Shown here piece by piece: positions 31,660 through 42,300 of a DNA stretch of 64,000 nt. Origin of the DNA: Sinotaia quadrata (lineage: Eukaryota > Mollusca > Gastropoda > Architaenioglossa > Viviparidae); contig CM054180.1 in NCBI GenBank assembly GCA_028829895.1, positions 113,095,135 to 113,159,134 on the forward strand. The letters run 5' to 3'. The notes beneath the pieces are model-generated. The model was not told the origin of the DNA and ran no database searches. It saw only the letters and a program-made list of their open reading frames with translations. The number at the start of each line of letters is the position of its first letter. The first letter of the stretch is position 1. The translations under genes were made by a program, and so were the position numbers.

Positions 31660-31930
31660 CACACACTATCAGCATTCAAACCGATCATGGTGTCCTTGTT
31701 GTGGGGAAAAAGCAAAGTGGGTGTTGTTGTTGTTGTTCCGCTCACACCCCAGAAGCCGCAAGAGACCTTTCATCTTCTCGATGTTCTCGGTCTTGGTCTG
31801 CTTCTGGGGGATCGCTACAGCCTCGCGGTGCGTCTGAGATGGAGGGCGGGAGGGCTGGCAGAAGGGGGTGAAACAGGTAGCACCAGTTTGGCGCACACCC
31901 TCAACCGACCTCTGTTGGTGGGAATGTGAG
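31660..31930 (-). other. GC-rich unrecognised open frame and repeat fragment
   Basis: The minus strand is open across about 31669-31896 and has coding-like composition in its middle (QKQTKTENIEKMKGLL). The upstream part shares about 80 bases with 21980-22060, so at least part is a repeat. No domain was recognised and splice borders are unclear. Confidence 0.2.
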
Positions 31931-33282
31931 CAAAGTGGGTGAGAGATTTCCCTTATTTATAGTCTACTTCATTTTAAGCTCAGGGTGGACATATGCCCAC
32001 GCTTTCATTCACAGGAAGGATTTGTGCTTCCAATGTCCATTCACTTGTGCACACTACGTCTACCTCCCTCCCTCTTTAATTCAACAGCCTTCTACGGTTC
32101 TTTCGGAACGTAATGTGGGGTGCTTCCGGCTTATGTGCTGGTTTCTTCCTACGCTTGTTTACTTTTTATACTTGGCTGGTCGGATGGCTGGTCGGACTTC
32201 CCACCTGACCAGGTTCGTGACACGGCTTGCTTCTCAGACCTAAACAACCATCCTTCCTCATTGCAGATGCAATGCACATGTCTTTCATACAAGCCCTAAA
32301 TTTAAATGTTGTTTTCCACTTATTCTTTTCATCTAAAATTTTATTTTTAATATTTAAAACATTCCCACAGTTATGTGAACACTTGTTTTGCCGGACTTGA
32401 GAGACAATAACAAAGCGTTAACCCACTAGAGACGATAAAGTAATCCTACTCGCCAGATTTCATTAAAGTCAAGGCGAGTTACCTCTACGTCTCTGAAGTG
32501 TAGGTACTGCAGGATCCTCCAGTGTCACGAAGACTTTATTCGGCATTCGTCACGTAGAGCGCAAAATTCTGACACACGCCACTCTTTTAGTGCTGTTCGA
32601 GTTTGCCCTAACTGGCAGACAGTCGCAAGTGAGGTGCAGCACATTTTCTAGTCTGCTGTATATATTGCTGAAAACTGTTCAGGCAATAAAGATGGTAGTC
32701 ATTTCCAGTCTTTAACAAACCTACATCACCATTGCACCTCCGCTGTTCATTTCAACATATTTTGTTCAACCAGTATTTACAAAATGAAAATATTATAATT
32801 TGAATTAAATTATATATCCAAAAAGTCCAGCTAAACTAACAAAAGAGTATTTATAGGTGGAATCTTAAAATATATCAGTCACAAAATAAACAAGGAAATC
32901 TTTGTCAGTGTAGCAATTATATTTTTTTAACTATTTGAATTATAAATTATTTAACTTTGAGTCATCTTATTGATAGGATATGGCACAACAAATATTTATT
33001 ACTATTATTTCAAAATTTAATTTAATGACAACAGTTTAAACACATATACAGAAAAACAGAGAAATCTCATTCTTTTCTTTCTTTCTTTCTTTCTTTCTAC
33101 TTACACACACAAAAATAATTACAACACCCATCACTGTCTCCTCAAGAAGGAGCAGATGAGAAGGATGTAAACACTGATGTGGTATCCAATTCAAACCGCT
33201 TTTTCTGCAGTCAATGGTTCACGCGAAATAAAATCTAACAATCCTTAGTGAATGTAGAGCTATTAATAAGTGATCCAACTCT
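31931..33282. other. Intergenic, nothing firmly recognised
   Basis: Holds a short (TTTC)n tract at 33075-33099. A patch at about 32380-32700 has a TATA-like and AATAAA-like order that could be an old LTR, but no second copy or target duplication is in view. Confidence 0.4.
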
Positions 33283-33535
33283 ATTTTTTCACTAAAATCA
33301 TTGGTATTCTAATGTACACTATAAACATAATTTGAGACATTCGAATATAAATATTGTTTTGAAAGTGTTTGCTTCACGAATGAGTTACATATTGAATTTT
33401 TAAAATGTCTTGAAAAATTTCTTTCTGTGGACGTTTATGAAATGCGTTCAGAATAAAACATCCTATGGTACCTGTTATAAAATGGCTGAACACGTAGCAA
33501 ACGTTAGATATCCTTATACTGATAACGACTTAGTG
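33283..33535 (+). repeat. Dispersed repeat, inverted relative to 55075-55345
   Basis: About 250 bases align at high identity with the reverse complement of 55075-55345, sharing ggtacctgttataaaatgg and aacgttagatatcc. The open frame here is not conserved as protein between the copies. Confidence 0.8.
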
Positions 33536-34030
33536 ACATCATGTATTTTAACTATACATATTCAAGTTTGTACAGAACAGACTAAGTTGTTGGAAAGTAT
33601 ACGTTTTTGCGTCCCGCCCATACTTTGACGCAGAAGACATTTAAATCAAGGGTCGGTCGAACAATTGAAAGAAAAGTCTACTTCATTCATAATTATCTTT
33701 TTCACTTAATGAGGGATATGAAGTCTAAAGACACAGCTAAGCTGTTGACACATACAGAAAATCTTTGTAATAAATTTAGAGCATGAAAATCTCGTAGGCT
33801 GTTAATACTACTACGCTGGATGAAATGGGACAGATAACGCAGATGATCGACATTAAGGGCTCAGAACACCATGGGCAGAAAATTGGACTTCCTGGTCGCA
33901 TTACGGATGTAGTATTGCAGCAAATGGCAGTGATTCATATGTTGTTTCACTGTTAACAGCATTATCTCTACTTAAGAAGTGCGAACTGGAACTCTGTAAT
34001 GCATGTAGTTATTAATAATTAATATATGTC

Positions 34031-34400
34031 ATAATGTGTGCTACCAAACACACTCATGGTTCGAGCCGCATGTAGACGAAGCTGGGGCATCGCTTCAGGA
34101 ATGAAATGAGCGAACTGTGCGGGCCCCACAGTGTCGTACTTTGTCTTTAGTGTCCCATTATAATGCAGCTCTATGAGCTCCATTACACACAGCTCTATGA
34201 GCTCCATCTGAAAATATACAGGTGAAGTTTCACGTCGATGGCAAATGGGTTGCGAAACAGCTCGAAGTTACTTTTCTGTGCTTCAAAGTCACTAAAGCGC
34301 CGTGCGAACTCAGCGCGAAATGAGTTCAGTTTTTCAGCAAAGTGTGCACTTGGGAACATCATGGCGCTGACTTGGTTCAACATTGCTTTGCAACAAGGAA
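34031..34400 (-). pseudogene. hAT-family transposase fragment
   Basis: The minus strand encodes two blocks in different frames: FRAEFARRFSDFEAQKSNFE with RNPFAIDV, then MELIELHYNGTLKTKYD, MPQLRLHAA and FGSTH. These are the characteristic C-terminal hAT dimerisation-region motifs of GTF2IRD2/ZBED-like transposases. A frameshift lies between the blocks, and a 24-base tandem duplication repeats MELIEL. Catalytic regions and terminal repeats were not found, so this is a decayed fragment. Confidence 0.8.
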
Positions 34401-35104
34401 AGTGAGACAAGCATTGGTATATTTGTGTCTCCCATAACTTTTGCTGTTCATGAAATGACAGATTTCCTCGATCAGCTAAAAAAAACTCTACTGGGCTGCA
34501 ATCAAAGTTTACCTGCAGAAAAAATTCTAATCTCTAATGACTTTGAATTTGGTGTGGCTGAAGTCCAGTCATGAAAGGTGCCTGTTGGTTTAATGAAGAG
34601 TTAACTGATTAATTGAAAGAGAATGGACTTAGAAATATTTTGTTTATTTTTGCTATAGAAATGCTATACTTGCAATTTATGTAGAGATGTATTACGTGAG
34701 TAGACTATTATTTCTACAATTGTGAATTATGTTGCTCGTGTGTAATATGTTAAGAACGTGACATCGTTTCTAGTGAACACATTCATAAATTATTATCTTT
34801 TTATTTATTATGCTGTATGCATGTATCGGGCTAATAAATACTGCTGCAAGAAACCTAAGTTGAGAACAGAGAAGATTGTGCTGCACCCGCTAAAAGTGTT
34901 TGTTATGTCGATTTATTTTGTTTTCTTGTTACTAAAGATTTTGAGTGTGTGAATTTTTTCAAACTTTGCGGCAACCTCTAGACCGCAAACCGGGTTACGT
35001 TCCATGAACGCCTTCATCCACCCTCTCCTTGATCTTTCCTTGCTTGTTTTCACTTTGATTTTCATTTATTCAGAATGTTACATTGAATGCATTTAATCAT
35101 TAAA
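34401..35104. repeat. Decayed repeat module preceding the 35-kb array
   Basis: From about 34850 it carries gagaagattgtgctgcaccc and, about 110 bases on, gggttacgttcc. The same pair recurs at 36835 and 36958, and the first phrase recurs inverted near 55885 and 56105. The part before 34850 shows nothing recognisable. Confidence 0.5.
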
Positions 35105-35440
35105 TAGTCTTCCTAATTGTATTGATAATTGTTTGCATTACTGATGAAATAGTAAGTGTAATCTGAATTGTTTGTGTGTGTTTGTGTATGTATGAATTAA
35201 GAAAATTATGATGCATATTTAATCTTTAAATAAATAAATAAATAAAACTTGCTGTTTGTGTTGATAATTGTTTGCATTCTGATGAAATAGAGAGAGAGAG
35301 AGAGTGTGTGTGTGTGTGTGTGTGTGTCTGTGTGTATTAAAAAAATTATGAAGGTTTATGAATGCATAGTTAATTTAATAAATAAAACTTACTATTTGTT
35401 TTGATAAGTGTTTGCATTATGATGAAATAGTAAGTGTGTG
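35105..35440. repeat. Tandem repeat of about 140 bp, three copies
   Basis: Phrases ttgataattgtttgcatt and tgatgaaatag recur three times, each followed by a GT- or GA-rich tract of different length and aataaataaaactt. Confidence 0.75.
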
Positions 35441-35470
35441 TGTTAAACTTTGAAGGTTTCTGTGTTCTAA

Positions 35471-35543
35471 TTCCAGCCAGGAATTGCACCTGGGTCATTT
35501 GCCATTAAAAATGACATATATGGTAATTACTACACTACTGGAA
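35471..35543 (-). repeat. tRNA-like module 1 (tRNA pseudogene or SINE head)
   Basis: On the minus strand the 73 bases open TTCCAG and close CTGGAA, which pair as an acceptor stem. They carry an A-box-like AGTGTAGT and a T-arm CCAGG/CCTGG around a 7-base loop with a B-box-like GGTGCAATTCC. The D and anticodon arms are imperfect, so a working tRNA is unlikely. Confidence 0.5.
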
Positions 35544-35749
35544 TTGAACAGTGCTATAGAAACACTTGCATATTGAGTACATTACCTGTTTGTTTAAGCA
35601 ACCACCCTCTGCTTTTACAAGGGCTTGGGACCTTATATCAATAGGATAGGCAGCATTAGGGTTGATGGTTGTGATATAATATAATCTTCAGACATGACAA
35701 ACCTTGGATGAAGATGTGAAACCAGCCAAATATGTATTCCAGTCAGTTA

Positions 35750-36060
35750 TTCACATTGAATGAAGTTTATGAAAACTAAGTAATGCAGTCACATGAAGTA
35801 TAAATGTAATTTTTAGAGTGGAGATAAATTGCAGTGAAGAACACCCAAGTTGTCTTAAGCACAAAATTGAGTAATGAAGTCACATGAAGCATAATTGTAA
35901 TTTTTAGAGTGGAGATAAACTGCAGTGAAGAACACCCAAGGTGTCTTAAGCACAAAATTGAGTAATGCAGTCACATGAAGCATAAATGTAAGTTTTAGAG
36001 TGGTGATCAAGTGATCAGAAGCACATAAATGTAATGTTTTGATTGATATAAACTTGAAGC
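35750..36060. repeat. Tandem repeat of about 92 bp, three copies
   Basis: Units contain gcagtcacatgaagcataaa and gtgtcttaagcacaaaattg. The phrase gtcttaagcacaaaa resembles gtctttagcacaaaa of the 37.6-39.3 kb array. Confidence 0.8.
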
Positions 36061-36465
36061 ACAAAATGATAATTAGGATAGTTGATAATAAAAAAAGTAA
36101 AGTCAATTTTCATAGGTGAGAATAAAAAAGTTAAGTCAATTTGCATTGTTCATAATAAAAAAAGTAAGTTACAAATAACAGTCGCATCACACAGGTAATT
36201 CCCTGCAGGGCTCCTCTCCATCCTGCTGTTCCTCCTTCGAAATGGGTGAAAAATTAGTCAACTTTATTCAATCAGCGTAGTTTCCACATACAAACAAGAC
36301 ATACAAATTTACAATCATAAGAAAATAGAAACATTAAGCTTGATTTCGAATGTTTGTTTGAATTAAACAATGCTTTGGTTATTGAGAAATCAGTGAATGA
36401 AAAGTAACAAAAATGTGCACTTTTACAAAAGTATAGCAGCTGGCGGGCGACTGTGCCGCTACCAA

Positions 36466-36497
<32 letters not shown>

Positions 36498-36649
36498 TGA
36501 AAGCATTGCAACAGTAAACTTTGTGCTGATTACTCAGTCGTAGTGTACACCCTAAAGATCTACTATATTAACACTGAAAGTTTGGTAGTATTTTTTAACA
36601 CAAGGGTTTAATTTAGCAAAAATAAGAAAATGTGGAATTGGTAATTGAT

Positions 36650-37020
36650 TTTTTAAAAATATTTTCCTGAGAAATTTCATTTTTGAACACACAGAAGTTT
36701 AATACATAATAGATAATTTTTAGATAAAGTGTCAACACCTTAAAGTTTCATATACTTGTTTCTTTGGGTATATATATGACTGAAAATAAGATTTATGGCA
36801 TACTAATACAAGATTGTGGTAAAATTGGAAATGTACAGAGAATATTGTGCTGCCCCCCCCCCCTCCCCGGAAGAGGATGGAGAAGATTCTTCTCTGTGGC
36901 TTTTTCCCACTTTTCCTTCCAAAATTGCGTAAGGGAGACAACTTTTCAGGACGCCATCGGGTTACGTTCCTATAATCATTGTTGTTACTGCAAGCCCCGC
37001 CCCCTTTATATTTATTGAAT
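36650..37020 (+). repeat. Dispersed repeat module, inverted relative to 55.9-57.0 kb
   Basis: Shares ggtaaaattggaaatg, the pyrimidine-rich shoulder, gtaagggagacaac and aagtttcatata in order with the reverse complement of 55860-56230 and 56760-56980. The C run at 36844-36855 is a local expansion. Confidence 0.7.
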
Positions 37021-37167
37021 TTATTTAAAATAAACAATGTATATTGTGTTTTTTTTTAATTTAAATTATACCATGTATTATTGGTTGTTTGCTGTAAAAT
37101 AATGTACAGATTTAAACAGAAATAAATGATATATATCTTATAATATATATGTTTGTGCTGTGCATGA

Positions 37168-37249
<82 letters not shown>
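37168..37249. repeat. (TG)n microsatellite
   Basis: Pure TG run, just ahead of the second tRNA-like module, as a shorter GT run precedes the first. Confidence 0.95.
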
Positions 37250-37254
<5 letters not shown>

Positions 37255-37288
37255 TTAGATAGTAACTGTAAAGGTTTCAGTATTGTGA

Positions 37289-37365
37289 TTCCAGCCCGAA
37301 ATTAATTAAACCTAGGTCTTTTGCCATTAGAAATGACAAAAGTGATAACCACTACACTGCTGGAA
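37289..37365 (-). repeat. tRNA-like module 2
   Basis: Paralogue of the module at 35471-35543. The minus strand opens TTCCAGCAGTGTAGTGGTTA, strikingly like the 5' half and A box of metazoan tRNA-Val or tRNA-Glu, and closes CTGGAA. The B-box region is degenerate. Both modules are followed at higher coordinates by ccctctgcttttacaaggg. Confidence 0.55.
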
Positions 37366-37559
37366 TGTAACATTACACTTAAACCATACTGGAAGAATTG
37401 TATTTGTATAATATGTACATTACCAGTTTGTTGATTCCCCCCTCTGCTTTTACAAGGGCTTGGGACCTTCTATCAATATGATAGGCAGCATTAGGGTTTT
37501 TTGGTTGATGGATTTGATGTGGTTGGAGGTAGCATCTGTGTAGTACTTGTGTGTGCAGT

Positions 37560-39345
37560 TCCACTGAAAATAAAGCACATCCAAAATGCTATGAAGCATA
37601 CCAATCTGTCTTTAGCAAAGTTCCATAGAATTTAGAAAATAAAGCACATCCAACATGCTATGAAGCAGAACAAGCTGTCTTTAGCACAGTTCCATTGAAA
37701 ATAAAGCACATCCAGGCTGTCCTTAGCAGTAAAATGTTTGATATTGTCAGATAAAAAAAGCACATAATTATTATTATTATTATTAGATTGAGCTGTGAAG
37801 CAGATTAAAGCTGTCTTTAGCACAAAAATGTTTGAGAGCAGATATAACATGATGTGAAGCAGACCAAGCTGTCTTTAGCACAGTTCCATTGAAAATAAAG
37901 CACAGCCAAGCTGTCCTTAGCAGTAAAATGTTTGATATTGTCAGATGAAAAAAAGCACATTATTATTATTATTATTATTATTAGATTGAGCTGTGAAGTA
38001 GATTAAAGCTGTCTTTAGCACAAAAATGTTTGAGAGCAGATATAACATGATGTGAAGCAGACCAACCTGTCTTTAGCACAGTTCCATTAAAATAAAGCAC
38101 AGCCAAGCTGTCCTTACCAATAAAATGTTTGATATTGTCAGATGAAAAAAAGAACATAATTATTATTATTATTATTAGATTGAGCTGTGAAGCAGATTAA
38201 AGCTGTCTTTAGCACAAAAATATTTGAGAGCAGATATAACATGATGTGAAGCAGACCAAGCTGTCATTAGCAGTAAAATGTTTGATATTGTCAGATGAAA
38301 AAAAGCACATCATTATTATTATTATTATTAGATTGAGCTGTGAAGCAGATTAAAGCTGTCTTTAGCACAAAAATGTTTGAGAGCAGATATAACATGATGT
38401 GAAGCAGACCCAAGCTGTCTTTAGCACAAAAATGTTTGAGAGCAGTTATAACATGATGTGAAGCAGACCCAAGCTGTATTTAGCACAAAAATGTTTGAGA
38501 GCAGATATAACATGATGTGAAGCAGACCAAGCTGTCTTTAGCACAGTTCCATTGAAAATAAAGCACAGCCAAGCTGTCCTTAGCAGTAAAATGTTTGATA
38601 TTGTCAGATGAAAAAAAGCACATTATTATTATTATTATTATTATTAGATTGAGCTGTGAAGTAGATTAAAGCTGTCTTTAGCACAAAAATGTTTGAGAGC
38701 AGATATAACATGATGTGAAGCAGACCAAGCTGTCATTAGCAGTAAAATGTTTGATATTGTCAGATGAAAAAAAGCACATAATTATTATTATTATTATTAG
38801 ATTGAGCTGTGAAGCAGATTAAAGCTGTCTTTAGCACAAAAATGTTTGAGAGCAGATATAACATGATGTGAAGCAGACCAACCTGTCTTTAGCACAGCTC
38901 CATTGAAAATAAAGCACAGCCAAGCTGTCCTTAGCAGTAAAATGTTTGATATTTCAGATGAAAAAAAGCACATAAAATTATTATTATTATTATTAGATTG
39001 AGCTGTGAAGCAGATTAAAGCTGTCTTTAGCACAAAAATGTTTGAGAGCAGATATAACATGATGTGAAGCAGACCCAAGCTGTCTTTAGCACAAAAATGT
39101 TTGAGAGCAGATATAACATGATGTGAAGCAGACCAAGCTGTCTCTAGCACAAAAATGTTTGAGAGCAGATATAACATGATGTGAAGCAGACCCAAGCTGT
39201 CTTTAGCACAAAAATGTTTGAGAGCAGATATAACATGATGTGAAGCAGACCAAGCTGTCTTTAGCACAAAAATGTTTGAGAGCAGATATAACATGTGAAG
39301 CAGACCAAGCTGTCTTTAGCACAAAAGGGTTTGATTAAGAAAAAG
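37560..39345. repeat. Higher-order minisatellite beyond the 3' end of copy A
   Basis: Basic subunits of about 58 bases (gaagcagaccaagctgtctt, then gcacaaaaatgtttgagagc) alternate with a second subunit holding (TTA)n and gatattgtcagatgaaa. Higher-order spacing is about 150-200 bases over seven blocks, and the right end is a run of plain 58-base units. The long minus-strand open frame at 38797-39294 is a by-product of the array. It begins about 20 bases beyond the last coding relic of copy A, so it may be the transposon's subterminal repeat. Confidence 0.9.
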
Positions 39346-39364
39346 CACATAATCACACAGGTGT

Positions 39365-42300
39365 TTACTGGTGTGTCGCTCCAACCTCCTGCTTTTCTTT
39401 TTTGTTCCTGATGCCAACACCTCTGCTTTTGAGGTCTAGCAACCAGGTCTCATAAGGAAGTGTGGCAGAAGCCTGGCAAAACCAGTGTCCATAGTATTGC
39501 TTGTGAGACTGGTTTGCAGTCCATGCCACACTCCCTACATCTAAATATTTCCACGTGCAATTTGTTCCTCTTCAAAGGAACCCCTAATTTCTTTTCTTCC
39601 TCTGCGCTTCTCTTTCGGTACCATACAGTTGATACTGGTAAAGACTTCTGTTGCAAATGAAAAGGGTTTGACTGCAGAGAAGGGCCAGGCAGAGCTGGAA
39701 GAATTCTTCGGGGTTCCTGAGTACCACCGGAAGAATGTTGATGAGTTTGTGTGTTGTGGTTGCTAGACCAGCAGTGTTGGGGGGCATCTGGAAGGAGTGG
39801 AGGACCTCTTGCGACACACCTGCAGGTATTATGATGACTGGCATGGGGGGCAGAGCAGGTGGAATTGGCTTACAAGTGGTGATAGGTAAAGGACTGATGG
39901 CCACAACCTGGTCAAGAACAGCTTGTTCCTGTTTTTTGGCATGTCTGCTGTGCCTGAAAAAAATAAAGAGAAGGGAGAAGTGAATATATGCATGAAACAC
40001 TAGTAAAAGGAGACAGTACACAAACAATTCAGCCAAATATTGACTTAACTCCCAAAAGAAGTCATATGAAGAATGGACTGAAACTCACCACTGTGTAAGC
40101 GTGGTGTTGTTGATTTCCACAATTTGCAGTGCGGTGTCCTGCATGACACGGGGATTGCTCAGTATCAGCTCCCTGATCCTCTTGTAGGCAGATGAAATCA
40201 GGGTCCATCTTAAGATTCGGCCATTTTTGACTCGCTTGTGAGATGGAAACAGACTGCACAGCTTTAGAACTATACATTCGACATATCTGTTGCAGTCTGG
40301 CCACTGAGCAGGCCCTGTGTTCTCGCCTAGGAAACACCTGCAAAGACATGATGAAAGAAGGTTAGTGACAATAACAAAATAAAATAAAAAACCCACTCCA
40401 AAACCCAAATTTTGTTAAAGTGAGACTGAAATATTACATCACACAGGGAGAATGTAAATGAAAACGGAGGACACTGTACATGCCTCTTAGAGCTCAGCAC
40501 TCCTTCAGACTGTTGTCTTTTCTTTGGAGCCTTGAAATGTCTGCATCCATGTCCTGACCGGAACCGCTCTGGAAAGACAGTTGGTGCCTTGTCGTAGGCA
40601 TCCAGGTTGTTCCAGAGGTGTACAATTTTTTCCGCCTGTTCATTGTCTAAAGGCAGACTCTGGTCCTGTAATGATATCAGAAACTGCGCCAAAGCCTCAA
40701 CCTTTTCATAACCATGCACATTGTCAGGCTCCACTTCCCTTCCTGCAAGCATAAAACAATAGATACATAAATAGTTAAAATACTCACATCAACATTAAAG
40801 TTATGCAGTGCATATACAGTTTAAAAATAATATATATATATATGCATGCATACATATGAGTGAATGATATGATTACCTTCACTTCACATGGCAACTGCCA
40901 GTGCACTTGAGGAGATGCAGCAGAAGAGAAAGGAAGCGAAGCATCTTGTGGTTGGGGTCCAAGGAAACGTGCTGCAGTTAATGGTGGAGCACTTGATGGC
41001 GTGTATGTACACGAAGGCACCGGATGCTGAGTATATGTACGAGTAGAGGTCATGGATGCCGGAGAAGAAGCAGGTTGAGTGGAGGTTGTGGCTGCAGTAG
41101 AGGGCATGTCATCAGGAACAAAAATAGTCTTGTCCACTACCTCCAGTACATTTTGATCAATAATTTCCATCATCTCCTTGTCCACTCCATCTGGTACAAC
41201 ACTTCCTTCTGCTTCAGTTTCTGGTAGCTCTTGCACATTTTGCAGGCAGCGTCCAGTCTGCTCGTACAGGTACTCGACTCCTATGAGCTCGCCTGCACCA
41301 AAATAACATTGTGAATTTCCTACTTTGCATTGCCATCAAGACATTGAGCAATGTAAGCAATCAATCAAAGAAGCAAACTAAAGAGCCAAAAGGTTGTCAA
41401 CATGCAACATAATTACCAGTGTACTTGTGAGGCTGAACGAAATTGCTATACACAGCTTTGCCAAAGACACTTTGGCTCAGCCTGTTTGTAGCATGTCGTA
41501 GCAAACCGCTGTAGGTGTTTGGTTCAGACCTGGTCGAGTCGCTCTTGATGTGTCCTTGTACCTGTCCTCATTCCACCGCAATATACCTTCCAAGAGGTAT
41601 GCCTGAAAGTGAATGTCGCTAGCAGTTGTACCTACAGAGACAAGAAAAGGTATAAAATTAGTTAAGAGAGGAAAGATGGGCTTCCATGTGCACACATGAA
41701 AAAGAACATTCAAGTGGAAAAAGTACACTAATAGAAGAGCAAGGGGATGAAAAGTACCTGGAATGAAATCTTTCAGGTGCCGGTGGAACGATACCAGAGA
41801 GGTGGACCCCCGAGCACAATGGTACACCGGCAGTGCGATCCCTCCTTTCACCTGAGAGCCTGTCTGAATGTACAACTGTATGCCTGCAGGGTCTTGGATG
41901 CAGGGTACATGGCGCTTCTGGGATTCCCAGATGTCCACCATCCTGTCCTTGTCCAAGAGAGGAACTCCCAAGGTGTCCCGCCCTGCGTCTTGGCTGTATA
42001 TGTCCAGCAGACTGGAAAGGAGAGCAGTGGTTGCTTCCACCCCACGAGTCGACCGACGACAGTGGCGAGCCAGTTACATACGCGAAATACTGCGCATCAC
42101 ATCACCATAGGAAGGGTATGGGATGTGTGCGTCCATCATCTCCCGACGTTTGGACTCCACAAGGCGGTCCAAGTCCTCCTTGTCCCATTCGAAAATGCAC
42201 TGGGACAGCCTCCCCATGAAGGACATGTACAGCGGATGAGCATCGGTGGTACACCCGCTGGCAATCCGCCTCATGAAATGCCAAATGTCCAGACGCCCTT

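Noticed and set aside
32380..32700. Solo LTR
   Set aside because: The order of TATA-like and AATAAA-like motifs is suggestive only; no second copy, clear TG...CA borders or target duplication was found.
33410..33628. Plus-strand frame as a conserved small protein, since the DNA recurs at 55.1 kb
   Set aside because: The DNA is repeated but the two copies do not keep a common reading frame, so conservation reflects a repeat.
38797..39294. 165-codon minus-strand open frame
   Set aside because: It is a read-through of the 58-base minisatellite; each repeat unit encodes the same leucine- and histidine-rich phrase.
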